From assembly GCA_036496585.1 (NCBI GenBank), contig DASXLB010000050.1:62001-126000 (forward strand): DNA of 64,000 nt, written 5' to 3'. The notes under the pieces were generated by a model. It was not told where the DNA came from and did no database searches. It worked only from the letters and a program-made list of their open reading frames with translations. Below, piece by piece: positions 34,242-43,700 of this stretch. Each line of letters starts with the position of its first letter. Within the stretch, counting starts at the first letter, position 1. Made by a program: the position numbers and the translations under genes. The DNA is from Vicinamibacterales bacterium. GTDB lineage: Bacteria > Acidobacteriota > Vicinamibacteria > Vicinamibacterales > 2-12-FULL-66-21.

Positions 34242-35276
34242 CTAGAGTGCCGCCACCGAACTTTGCCACCGCAGCGAGCCGTCGAGACGGCCGTCGCGCA
34301 TATGCGCCTCGATGCGCTTCAGACGGACGAAGCCGCCGAAGCTGTCGGCGGTGAGGCCGTTTCGCACGAAGCTCCCGTACATCTCCTCGACGCCCTTTCG
34401 GACCGTCCACTCCGTCTTGAACCCGGGAAGACGCCGGTGCAGCTTCTCGCAGCTGACGCGGTAGCAGCGCGGATCCGGACCGCCCCCCTCGAGGTATTCG
34501 ATCGTGCAATTCGGCACGACCGACTTCACGATGTCGGCGACGTCGCGAATCTGATAGTTCTCCTCGGAGCTGCCGACGTTGAAGGCCTGGTTGTGGACGG
34601 CTTCCCGCGGCGACTCGAGCACGGCGAGAAACGCCCGCGAAATGTCGCGGATGTGCACGAGCGGGCGCCAGGGCGTGCCGTCGCTCTGAATGACGACCTT
34701 GCCGGTCGTGTAGGCAACGCCGACGAAGTTGTTGACGACGATGTCGGCGCGCAGCCGCGGCGAGGCGCCGTAGGCCGTGGCGTTCCGCAGATAGACCGGG
34801 CTGAAGGCCTCGTCCGCCAGCTTCGCCACGTCGGCCTCGACCAGCACCTTGGAACGGCCGTACGCGGTAATCGGGTTGAACGCTGCCGTTTCGTCGAGCA
34901 GGTCGTCCCCGGCGGCGCCGTACAGGCTGCACGAGGAGGCGAACAGGTAACGGGAGACGCCGGCCTCTTTCGCGGCGCGGGCCAGGCTGACACTGCCGAG
35001 GTGATTGATGTCGTAGGTGCAGGACTCGTCCAGACAGCCGAGCGGATCGTTGGACAGCGCGGCCAGGTGGATGACGGCGTCGAATCCCCGAAGGTCGGAC
35101 GCCGTGACGTCTCGGATGTCCTTGCGGATGGCTGGAACCGGGCGCGGTCCCGGGCCGAAGTCGGCGCCTTCGTACAAATAGGTGTCGAGGCCGGTGACCT
35201 GGTGCCCGGCCTGTGCGAGGACGTCGGTCATGACCGACCCGATGTAGCCGTGATGTCCGGTGACGAGTACCTTCAT
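34242..35276 (-). CDS. NAD-dependent sugar epimerase/dehydratase (extended SDR)
   Basis: A 344-residue extended SDR: Rossmann motif TGHHGYIGS (about 6-14), LAALSNDPLG, catalytic SSCSLYG with YGRSK (Y-x-x-x-K), WRPLVHIRDISRAFL and NVGSSEENYQIRDVA. The LAALSNDP variant and length match the sugar-nucleotide SDR group found beside rfbF in many CDP-sugar clusters. It is unlikely to be RfbG, which has a TSDKCY-type active site. The probable reaction is epimerisation or reduction of a nucleotide sugar. A strong sigma-54-like promoter lies upstream. Confidence 0.88.
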   Translation of the reverse strand: MKVLVTGHHGYIGSVMTDVLAQAGHQVTGLDTYLYEGADFGPGPRPVPAIRKDIRDVTASDLRGFDAVIHLAALSNDPLGCLDESCTYDINHLGSVSLARAAKEAGVSRYLFASSCSLYGAAGDDLLDETAAFNPITAYGRSKVLVEADVAKLADEAFSPVYLRNATAYGASPRLRADIVVNNFVGVAYTTGKVVIQSDGTPWRPLVHIRDISRAFLAVLESPREAVHNQAFNVGSSEENYQIRDVADIVKSVVPNCTIEYLEGGGPDPRCYRVSCEKLHRRLPGFKTEWTVRKGVEEMYGSFVRNGLTADSFGGFVRLKRIEAHMRDGRLDGSLRWQSSVAAL

Positions 35277-35354
35277 AGCGGATGCTTCGCCTCTGCCTTG
35301 TTCAAGATAAGTGTTGATGGGCGCCTGCGACGGCTGGCGACCTGTCTCGGATTG

Positions 35355-35371
35355 AGCAAAGAGTCCGCCAG
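35355..35371 (-). promoter_or_regulatory. Sigma-54-like promoter of the SDR-rfbF operon
   Basis: The minus strand reads CTGGCGGACTCTTTGCT: 8 of 9 core matches, correct spacing, pyrimidine before and T after. The predicted start near 35344 gives a 68-nt leader. Confidence 0.65.
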
Positions 35372-35623
35372 CCAGGCCGACTCGTGCCGGTCGATTTTGG
35401 CGGGGTTTTTCGCGATGTTTTCAGCGTTTCGCGGTCTGGCCCGCGCGCAGAATAGAAAAGTCGCCGAAACGAATGACTAAAATCTCCTCAGAGTGCAACT
35501 CAAGTCGTCTTTTCAAACCCATGACGAAGCCGCCGGTCGGACCCCGATCCCCTGAACCCGGCTCGCTCGCGGAAAAACCCACCATTCCCACGCCCCTCGG
35601 CCAGCCGGCCCCCTGCCAGGCCC

Positions 35624-35640
35624 TTGGCGAGGGCTTTGCT
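35624..35640 (+). promoter_or_regulatory. Sigma-54-like promoter of rfbC
   Basis: TTGGCGAGGGCTTTGCT: 8 of 9 core matches with correct spacing. The predicted start near 35651 gives a 78-nt leader to the ATG at 35729. It also argues against starting the gene at 35624. Confidence 0.63.
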
Positions 35641-35728
35641 GTCGTGGCCGGGTCAAACTCCATCCCGCAAATCAGCGGCACATTTTGGCGCCGGTATCAA
35701 TAGTGACCGGCGCGGACGGCGGACGTTC

Positions 35729-36313
35729 ATGATATTCACCGAAACGAAACTGAAAGGCGCGTTCCTCATCGATCTCAGTCGACGCGAGGATGAGCGCGGA
35801 TTCTTCGCCCGGGCCTTCTGCCAGAACGAGTTCGCCGAACACGGACTGAAGTCGGTGATCGCCCAGGCCAATATCGGGTTCAATCGCCGCAAGGGCACCC
35901 TGCGCGGCATGCACTTCCAGTATCCGCCGGCCGCGGAAACGAAGCTGGTTCGCGCGAGCCGTGGCGCCGTTCTGGACATCATCGTGGATCTCCGGCCGGA
36001 ATCGCCCACCTACCTGCAGCACGTCTCGGTCGAACTCTCAGCCGACAACCATCGCGGCATCTACATCCCCGAGCGGTTCGGCCACGGCTATCAGGCCCTC
36101 GAGGACGACACGGAAACGACGTATCAGGTCGGAGAGTTCTACACGCCTGGATCAGAGGGCGGGCTGCGGTACGACGACCCGGCGCTCGGGCTCGAGTGGC
36201 CGCTGCCGATCTCGGTCATGTCGGAGAAGGATCGCCAGTGGAGTCTCATGGCGGAGGCGGCGCAGGACCTCCGGGCGCGCATGACGCTGCCGGTCGAATC
36301 GAGGGTGAGATGA
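35729..36313 (+). CDS. rfbC: dTDP-4-dehydrorhamnose 3,5-epimerase-like protein (RmlC/RfbC cupin)
   Basis: A 194-residue cupin. RMLC motifs: ERGFFARAFCQNEFAEHGL, GTLRGMHFQYPPAAETKLVR (catalytic-type His in RGMHFQ), GAVLDIIVDLRPESPTY and IPERFGHGYQALED. In rhamnose synthesis it epimerises the 4-keto sugar at C3 and C5; relatives act on other nucleotide sugars. No RmlA, RmlB or RmlD is present in the window, so the substrate may be a CDP- or other keto sugar made with the neighbouring genes. The open frame extends 105 nt upstream of the ATG at 35729, but a promoter lies there. It overlaps the next gene by 4 nt. Confidence 0.88.
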   Translation: MIFTETKLKGAFLIDLSRREDERGFFARAFCQNEFAEHGLKSVIAQANIGFNRRKGTLRGMHFQYPPAAETKLVRASRGAVLDIIVDLRPESPTYLQHVSVELSADNHRGIYIPERFGHGYQALEDDTETTYQVGEFYTPGSEGGLRYDDPALGLEWPLPISVMSEKDRQWSLMAEAAQDLRARMTLPVESRVR

Positions 36314-37629
36314 TCATCGTAGACAAGGCACTGCAGGCGCGGGAAGCGGCGGGCGCTCCGATCCGCGTGGCGATGACCGGCGCCGGCTTCATGGGCCACG
36401 GACTCGCCAACCAGATCGTCAAGAGCGTGCCGGGCATGCGGATGGTGGCGATCTACAACCGACGCAGCGCCAGGGCGCTCGATGCCTTCGAGTACGCGGG
36501 GCTGAAGGCGATCGAAGCCTCGACCCAGGCAGCCGTCGATCGCGCCATCGAGGAAGGCAAGCCGGTCGTAACCGAAGACGCGATGCTGCTCGCCCGATCG
36601 CCGCACGTCGACGTACTGGTCGAAACCACTGGTTCGGTCGAGTTCGGCGCGCGGGTCATCCTCGAGGCGTTCAAGCACGGCAAGCACGTCGTCCTGCTCA
36701 ACGCGGAAATCGACGCCACGATCGGGCCGATTCTCCAGGTCTACGCCGAGAAGCACGGGGTCGTATTGTCGGCGTGCGAGGGAGACGAACCGGGCGTCCA
36801 GATCAATCTGTATCGATGGGTCCGCGGCCTCGGGCTGCTGCCCCGCGTGATCGGCAACGTCAAGGGACTGCAGGATCCGTATCGCACGCCGGAAACCCAG
36901 AAGGCGTTCGCCGAGAAGTGGGGCCAGAATCCGGCCATGGTGACCAGCTTCGCCGACGGCTCCAAGATCAGCTTCGAGCAGGCGATCGCGGCGAACGCGA
37001 CCGGGTTCGTGGTCCAGTCGAGGGGGATGTCGCGAGGTCGTGAGTACCGCGGCGACGTCATGTCGATTGGCAGCTTGTACGACATCGACGAACTGCGCGC
37101 GCTCGGCGGCATTGTCGACTACGTCGTCGGCACGCCGCTCACCAAGGTCTACGTCCTCGCGGAGCACACGGATCCCAAACAGCAGCACTACCTGAACTTG
37201 TACAAGATGGGGCCGGGCCCCTTGTACTCGTTCTTCATTCCCTATCATCTGGTCCATTTCGAAGTGCCCAACGCGATCGCCAGGGCCGTGCTGTTCAACG
37301 ACTCCGTAGCCAAGCCGCTTGGCGGACCGGTCGTCGAGGTGTGCGCGGTGGCGAAGCGCGACTTGAAGGCGGGCGAGACGCTCGACGACTACGGCGAGTT
37401 CATGACCTACGGCGAGGCGGTCAACTCGGACGAGATGCGGCGCGAGCGTTACCTGCCCGAAGGGCTCGTCGAGGGCTGCCGCCTGCGCCGCGACATCGCG
37501 AAGGACGCCGTGATCGGGTATGACGACGTCGAGCTGCCGGCCGGACGACTGGCCGACCAGCTGCGTGCGGAGCAATATGCGCACTTTCCGGCGGCAGCGC
37601 CGGTGGCTGCCGTCGGCGTCGGTTCATAG
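36310..37629 (+). CDS. NAD(P)-dependent oxidoreductase with C-terminal SAF domain
   Basis: A 439-residue protein. The Rossmann region (PIRVAMTGAGFMGHGLANQI, about 16-35) resembles the NAD(P) domain of homoserine dehydrogenase, as does VDVLVETTGSVEFGA. The C-terminal part (about 365-425, VCAVAKRDLKAGETLDDYG) is an SAF domain like those of sialate synthases and FlgA. Relatives are found next to rfbF-like genes in sugar clusters. The reaction is unknown; reduction of a nucleotide-linked keto sugar is one possibility. ATGA overlap with rfbC ties it to that pathway. Confidence 0.82.
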   Translation: MIIVDKALQAREAAGAPIRVAMTGAGFMGHGLANQIVKSVPGMRMVAIYNRRSARALDAFEYAGLKAIEASTQAAVDRAIEEGKPVVTEDAMLLARSPHVDVLVETTGSVEFGARVILEAFKHGKHVVLLNAEIDATIGPILQVYAEKHGVVLSACEGDEPGVQINLYRWVRGLGLLPRVIGNVKGLQDPYRTPETQKAFAEKWGQNPAMVTSFADGSKISFEQAIAANATGFVVQSRGMSRGREYRGDVMSIGSLYDIDELRALGGIVDYVVGTPLTKVYVLAEHTDPKQQHYLNLYKMGPGPLYSFFIPYHLVHFEVPNAIARAVLFNDSVAKPLGGPVVEVCAVAKRDLKAGETLDDYGEFMTYGEAVNSDEMRRERYLPEGLVEGCRLRRDIAKDAVIGYDDVELPAGRLADQLRAEQYAHFPAAAPVAAVGVGS

Positions 37630-37701
37630 CCCGCAACGGCAGCCGGGCGAGACCCCGAGGGACGGTGAAGTCCAGGGACGCGGTGTGGAGGATGTTCGGA
37701 C

Positions 37702-40173
37702 GTGAACTGGAAGGTGCACAAGTTCGGTGGCTCGAGCGTGGCCGACGCCGCCTGCATGGAGCGAGTCGCGAAGATCCTCGAAGAGGATTCCTCTCCGTGC
37801 GTCGCGGCCGTCCTCTCGGCATGCCGCGGAATCACCGATGCGTTGCTGGCGCTGATTACGAATGCCGAGAGCCGTCATGATGGCGACGCCGATCGAGTGG
37901 ACGCCATCAAGCAGCGGCACGTTGGTATCGCCAGGGCGCTGCTCGAGGAGCCCATCCTCGCCGAGTATCTGGCCGAACTCAGCGCCGACTGTCAGGACAT
38001 CGCGAGTATTCTCCACACCGTCCGGCTGACTCGGGCCGCCGCTCCTCCGGTTCGGGACCTGGTCGCCGGCTTCGGCGAAATCTGGTCGACGCGGCTGTTC
38101 ACGCGCTACCTGAGAGCGCGCGGCCGTCGCGCCGGCGACGTCCGGTGGATCGATGCGCGCGACGTCATCGAGGTCGATGCGGCGCCACTCGGTCCGAGCG
38201 TGCGCTGGCCGGAGTCGCGCGCGAACGCCGATCGGGTGATGTCGAGCCCTGGCCCCGCCACGCTCATCGTGACAGGGTTCATCGCCAGAAACGCAGACGG
38301 CGTCCAGACGACACTTGGACGGGATGGCAGCGACTTTTCGGCGTCGATCGTCGGCGCCCTCCTGGACGCCTCGGAAATCGTGATCTGGACGGACGTCGAC
38401 GGGATTCTGAGCGCGGATCCTCGTCGGGTCGCCGACGCCACGGTCATCGAGTCGCTCTCGTACCAGGAGGCGATGGAGCTCGCGTACTTCGGCGCCAAGG
38501 TGCTGCACCCGAAGACCATGGCGCCAGCCGTGAAGCGCGGCATTCCCATCTGGATCCGGAACACCTTCGCGCCTCACAATCCGGGAACCCTGATCTGCGC
38601 CAAACCGGCCTCGTCCCGGGCGGTGAAGGGCATTACCACCATCGATCAGGTCGCGCTCATCAACCTGGAAGGCACCGGCATGATCGGTGTCCCAGGAACG
38701 GCGCAGCGACTCTTCGGCGCGCTCCGCGAACATGGCATCTCGGTATCGCTCATCTCTCAGGGAAGCTCGGAACACTCGATTTGCTTCGCGCTCGCGCAGG
38801 CCGACGCCGACCGCGCGGCGGCGATCGTCCGCGCCGCGTTCGAACGGGAACTGGGACAGGGGCAGATTCAGCAGGTCGAAGTGGCGGAGGAGTGCAGCAT
38901 CCTGGCCGTGGTCGGCGACGGGATGGCGGGAACGCCCGGCATTGCGGCGACGCTCTTCGAGGCGCTGGGCAGCGCCGGTGTCAACGTTCGGGCCATCGCG
39001 CAAGGCGCGTCCGAACGCAACATTTCCGTGGTCATCGATCGGGCCCAGGCGCCGCGCGCGCTGGGCGCGGTTCATTCGAGCTTCTACCTTTCGCCGCACA
39101 CGATCTCACTCGGTGTGATCGGTCCGGGATCGGTTGGCGGCGCGTTGATCGACCAGCTGGCCTCGCAAGCCGGCCGGCTCAGGCGCGAGTTTCATCTCGA
39201 CCTTCGTTTGCGCGGCGTGATGACGTCAGCCAGGATGGTGCTGGCCGACCCGTCGGTGCCGGTGGCCGACTGGCGGACGGCGCTCGACGGCGGTGTCGCT
39301 TCGGATCTCGACCGCTTCGTGGCGCACGTCGATGCCCCCCACCTGCCGCATGCGATCATCGTCGACTGCACCGCCAGCGCTGAGATCGCCCGACACTATC
39401 CGGCGTGGCTTGCCGCCGGTATTCACGTGATCACCCCGAACAAACGAGCCGGCAGCTCGGATTTCGCATCCTACCGAGCCATCGGCGAGGCGCGCCGTGC
39501 CGGGCGGTCTCATTTCATGTACGAAGCCACCGTCGGCGCCGGGCTGCCAATCATCCAGACCGTACGCGACCTCAGGGAGACCGGCGATCGCATCCTGACG
39601 ATCGAGGGCATTCTCTCGGGAACGCTGTCGTATCTCTTCAACGTGTGGGATGGCCGGCAGCCATTTTCATCAGTGGTGCGCGATGCCCAGGCTCGCGGCT
39701 TCACCGAACCCGACCCGAGAGACGACCTGTCCGGCCTGGATGTCGCGCGTAAGCTGGTGATTCTGGCCCGCGAAATCGGCCTCTCTCTCGAACTCGGCGA
39801 CGTCGATCTGCACGGTCTCGTGCCCTCGACCCTCGAGCGCGTCGCGCCGGAGGCCTTTATCGACGGGCTTGCCGATACCGACGCACAGATGCGGGAGCGG
39901 TTCGCGGCGGCGCAGGCCGCTGATCGCGTGCTTCGATACGTGGGACGACTGGACGTGGAGGCCGGGCGCGCAACCGTCGGCCTGATGGAACTGGATCGCT
40001 CACACCTGTTTGCCAACATCAGCCGCACCGACAACGTCGTCAGCTTCACGACCAGCCGCTACGACACGAACCCGTTGGTAGTGCGTGGGCCTGGCGCAGG
40101 CCCGGCCGTCACGGCCGGTGGCGTGTTTGCTGATCTGTTACGCGTCTGCGCGTATCTCGGCGCGCAGGTGTGA
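37702..40173 (+). CDS. thrA: Bifunctional aspartate kinase/homoserine dehydrogenase
   Basis: An 823-residue fusion. Aspartate kinase (about 1-290) starts with KVHKFGGSSVADA and has the DGSDFSASIVGALLDA region. Two ACT modules follow (about 305-460, GTGMIGVPGTAQRLFGAL and DGMAGTPGIAATLFEAL). Homoserine dehydrogenase (about 465-823) has LGVIGPGSVGGALIDQL, YEATVGAGLPIIQTV and GILSGTLSYLFN. It performs steps 1 and 3 of threonine/methionine synthesis in the cytoplasm. The GTG start has GGAGG ten nt upstream. It follows the SAF oxidoreductase by 72 nt in the same direction. Confidence 0.95.
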   Translation: MNWKVHKFGGSSVADAACMERVAKILEEDSSPCVAAVLSACRGITDALLALITNAESRHDGDADRVDAIKQRHVGIARALLEEPILAEYLAELSADCQDIASILHTVRLTRAAAPPVRDLVAGFGEIWSTRLFTRYLRARGRRAGDVRWIDARDVIEVDAAPLGPSVRWPESRANADRVMSSPGPATLIVTGFIARNADGVQTTLGRDGSDFSASIVGALLDASEIVIWTDVDGILSADPRRVADATVIESLSYQEAMELAYFGAKVLHPKTMAPAVKRGIPIWIRNTFAPHNPGTLICAKPASSRAVKGITTIDQVALINLEGTGMIGVPGTAQRLFGALREHGISVSLISQGSSEHSICFALAQADADRAAAIVRAAFERELGQGQIQQVEVAEECSILAVVGDGMAGTPGIAATLFEALGSAGVNVRAIAQGASERNISVVIDRAQAPRALGAVHSSFYLSPHTISLGVIGPGSVGGALIDQLASQAGRLRREFHLDLRLRGVMTSARMVLADPSVPVADWRTALDGGVASDLDRFVAHVDAPHLPHAIIVDCTASAEIARHYPAWLAAGIHVITPNKRAGSSDFASYRAIGEARRAGRSHFMYEATVGAGLPIIQTVRDLRETGDRILTIEGILSGTLSYLFNVWDGRQPFSSVVRDAQARGFTEPDPRDDLSGLDVARKLVILAREIGLSLELGDVDLHGLVPSTLERVAPEAFIDGLADTDAQMRERFAAAQAADRVLRYVGRLDVEAGRATVGLMELDRSHLFANISRTDNVVSFTTSRYDTNPLVVRGPGAGPAVTAGGVFADLLRVCAYLGAQV

Positions 40174-40182
40174 CGGCGCCGA

Positions 40183-40782
40183 TCAGCGGAGCGCCATGAG
40201 GCGCTCGTGGTCGAGCGTACAGGTCGTTTCACCCGACGCGCTGATGAATGCGACCACGACGTCTTTGTCTGGCGCGAAGGCGCCAGGCGCAAACGAGAAG
40301 AAGCCCCTGGCGAGCTGCCGGGTCGAGCCGTCGGGCATCTTGGCAGCGATGGGGCCGACCGTGGAAGTCGTCGGCCGTACCACGGCACTTCCGCGTCGAA
40401 TCTCGAGGCGCGAAATCGCTTCGGCGTGCGGCGAACTGTCGGCCGGAAACACGTATATCCCGACGCCCCACCTGTTGACGTCGCCCGGTGCGATCTGCCG
40501 GCCGCTCCGGCCGCTTTTCGCCGATTCGAACGCGGCCGACGCCACCCGCGAGAACGGCGTCGCGACGCGCGCGTCGTAGCGGCCGTCGCTCGACGGACAG
40601 AGCTGGTACGGCGCAACCGCACAGGCCGCTCCGGACCGCCCGCAGGCTGTGGCCTGTTGCAGTGTGTCGGGTGTCAGCGCAGGGATGATGCCGGCCGGAT
40701 TCGGAAGGGCCGTCTGCGCGATGGCCGTCGCCCAACCCAGTGCCCACGCCAGGCCGCCGATCATCGCGAGATGTGTGCGCAC
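40183..40782 (-). CDS. Secreted protein of unknown function
   Basis: About 199 residues from a GTG at 40782 (ATG 40764 possible). A signal peptide with the core GGLAWALGWATAIA is followed by a cysteine-containing stretch (ACGRSGAACAVAPYQLC) and a beta-rich domain (RWGVGIYVFPADSS, RGFFSFAPGAFAPDKDVVVA). I recognise no family. It lies 6 nt after the giant protein at 40789..46659, convergent with thrA, and may share the giant gene's transcript. Confidence 0.7.
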   Translation of the reverse strand: MRTHLAMIGGLAWALGWATAIAQTALPNPAGIIPALTPDTLQQATACGRSGAACAVAPYQLCPSSDGRYDARVATPFSRVASAAFESAKSGRSGRQIAPGDVNRWGVGIYVFPADSSPHAEAISRLEIRRGSAVVRPTTSTVGPIAAKMPDGSTRQLARGFFSFAPGAFAPDKDVVVAFISASGETTCTLDHERLMALR

Positions 40783-40788
40783 GCCTGG

Positions 40789-43700
40789 TTACTGGAACAA
40801 GCCGTAGATCGTGAGTCGCGTCGCCGATGCGACGTAGACCCTGCCGTTGGCGACGAGGGGCGCGCTGAATTTGACCGCTTCGTCGAGCACATCGCGACTC
40901 CCAGCCTGATCGGAATGATACAGCTCGTTTCCAAGGTTCGACGCGTCGTAGGCGTGCAGCGCGCCCGATGCCGTGCCGCGCCGCTCGATCGCCCACAGAA
41001 TGCCGTTGACGTTGCCGGCTGCCGAAACCGCCAGGGTGCCGCCCGGGTAGGCGAAGATTTCGGATGCGCGCGAGGTCGGCGAGGTCGACAACCGCCCGTT
41101 CGTCAAGGCGAACGCCTGCAGGTTGTCGGATACGGGGCTGAAGTAGACGACCCCGTTGTAGTAGATGGGCGCGCTGTAGTTTCCCGGCTCTGGCGTTCCG
41201 AACGGGAAGATATTCGCGAGCGACTGCACAATCTGGCTGTCGTCGGCCGCATGGTAGTGGCCCATGTTGTCACGATCGATGACGTCGATGGTGCCGTTCT
41301 TCCCGGCGCTCACCAGCAGGTGTGGGTGGGTGCCCGACTGATCCGGCAGAAGAGTGATGCCACCCGCCCCGAGGTCGGCGTTGGCCCCGTCGAGCGTGCC
41401 TTCGTTGTGAGGCGTGAAGTAGTCGAGGAAGGCGCCGGCCGGACCGAGCTTGATGTAGCTGTCGCCGAAATTCGTCCCCCCGCTATTGCCGTCGAAGGTG
41501 CCGTTGCCGGTGACCAGGAAGACGCTGCCGTTCGCGTCAGCCGCAAGGCCGGAGTTGGCCAGCCAGATACCTCCGCCTTCGGCGTCGGGCGAGACGCAAT
41601 AGGCAAACGTCTGCTGCAGCGTCGCGGCGTTGTAGCCCAGGACCCATCCGTGGTACGGCTGAATGTCTCCGTGGCTGCCGAAGGCCACGTAGACCACGCC
41701 GTTGTTCAGCAGCAGCGCCGGACGCTGGTTTTCGTGCAACGCGTCGAACGCGACACGGCCTCCGGCACTTCCAGTACCCGTTCCGGGAACCGAAGCCTGA
41801 ATGACGACCGGGCCGCCGAACTTTTCTGCGCCTGTCGTGACATCGAGCGCGTGGAGTCTCTGGACGAAAGTCTTGTTGGAGCCGATCGTCTCAGCCGTCT
41901 TGGCAACCACGTAAAGCGTGCCGGTCGCGGCATCGATGACCGGAGTCCCGGTAATGCCGATTTCCGGTGCGATGTCGCAACACTCATTGACATCGGCCGG
42001 GCTGACGGTGGTCACGCCAGCCGCAGGATTCACGAAACTGACCTGCCAGAGCGGATTCGTGTCGTTCCCGTCCGCGTCAAAGGCGTAGACGGAATCGTGC
42101 TCTGTCGCCACGTAGACGACGTTACGAACGCCGATACCCGGGACGGTGACAGCCGGCACGTAGAGCGGCGAGGCCATCGAGATGCCGTCGATCGCGTATG
42201 ACCGGAGCTTTCCGAATCGGCTCGAGTTGACGTTGGCGGGAGCCAGGACCGTTTCGTTCAGATTGGCGCCCGTGCGACCGTTGTCGTTGTGGAAAGTGAA
42301 GGTTCCCGTGTAGTTGACGACGAAGACCGTCGCGCTGCCGGACAAAGACTGGTCGGTCGTCGTAGCCGACACGGTGTGGGAGCCGGTGGTCGACGGCGCC
42401 GTATACAGTCCATCGGCCGTGATGGTGCCGGATGCGGACGTGCCCCCAGCGACTCCGTCAACCGACCAGACGTATGTGCTGGAGCCGTTGCTGATCGCGC
42501 TGAACTGTACGGGACGGTTCGGGGTCAGCGTGACCGTGGCAGGGGACAGGAGCACCGAAACCCCTTGGCCCGACAGCGTGATCACCTGCGGTGCGCCGGC
42601 GGCATCGTCCTGGATCGTCAGGATTCCCGACCGGGCGCCGGCGGCCGCCGGCGTGAACGTGACCGTGACCGAGCAGGACGATCCGGCGGCGAGCGCCGTA
42701 CCGCACGTCGTCGTGCGGCTGAACTCCGCAGCCTGGCTGCCGGTGGTGGAGATGGCGGTGAAGTTCAGCGGCGCCGTTCCAACGTTCGTGACGGTCAGGT
42801 CCGACGTTGGCGCGGGGACGCCAATGGCCTGCTGACCGAAGTCGATCGACGAGTTGCTCAACACGACGACCGGGACGGAGGCGCCCACGGGCGAGCTCAT
42901 GTCGGACTGAATCTGTGCAGGCGTCCTCGCGACGTTGTAGACCCGCACCTCGTCGATGAGCCCCTGGAAGTACTGACCGTAAATGCTGTCGCCACCGATC
43001 TCCAGTGGGCTGGTGGACGACGCCAGTGGGCCGCTCAGGCTGGACGCTGCGACCTGGACGCCGTTGACGTACAAACGAACCGTCGTCCCATCGTAGGTTT
43101 CGGCGAGATGAGTCCAGGTGTTCGGGGACAGCACCGCTGGTGCGTAGGTGTTGCTGTTGCCGGAGCTCGCGAGCGTGACACCGGCACCGGGCCTGCCTCC
43201 GCTGTCTGTCGTGGCTTCCAGATAGTAGTTGTCGTTCCCCTTGTAGACGACGTCGCGCCAGGCGCTGCTGACCGCGGTTGGATTGACCCAGGCTTCCAGC
43301 GTCAACGCGGTGCTGAGGTGCAGTGACGGGCTGTCGGGCACGACGACGCGCGCGCTTCCGCTGAACGACAGTGCACCGCCAAACTTGCCGGCGGTGGACC
43401 ACGTTGCGGAGCCGATGGTGGCGGTGTTGCCCGTGCCGGAGGAATCGAGGGCCGTGCTGCCCGAACCGTCATTGAAGGAGTAAGCGGCGACCAGTTCAGG
43501 AACCGTCGCGGTCGTCGTGACCGCCGCCATATTCGAGTACGGCCCGAGGTTGCCAGCGGCGTCTGTGGCGAGGGCGACGTAGTTGTAGGTGGTGTTGGGC
43601 GTCAGGCCCGTATCGGTGAACGTTGTACCAGTGGGTGTCGCCAGCTTGATGAACGTCGTGCAGCCCACGCCCTGGCACCGCTCGATGCGATAGCCGGTGA

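Larger units (their letters stand above)
35277..35728. other. Divergent intergenic region with two sigma-54-like promoters
   Basis: These 452 bases separate the SDR operon (-) and rfbC (+). They carry a minus-strand site at 35355..35371 and a plus-strand site at 35624..35640, about 250 nt apart, leaving room for shared activator sites between. Short open frames here look non-coding. Confidence 0.7.

Noticed and set aside
35473..35703. Possible 76-residue gene before rfbC
   Set aside because: Proline-rich, low-complexity translation that overlaps the rfbC promoter; no support.
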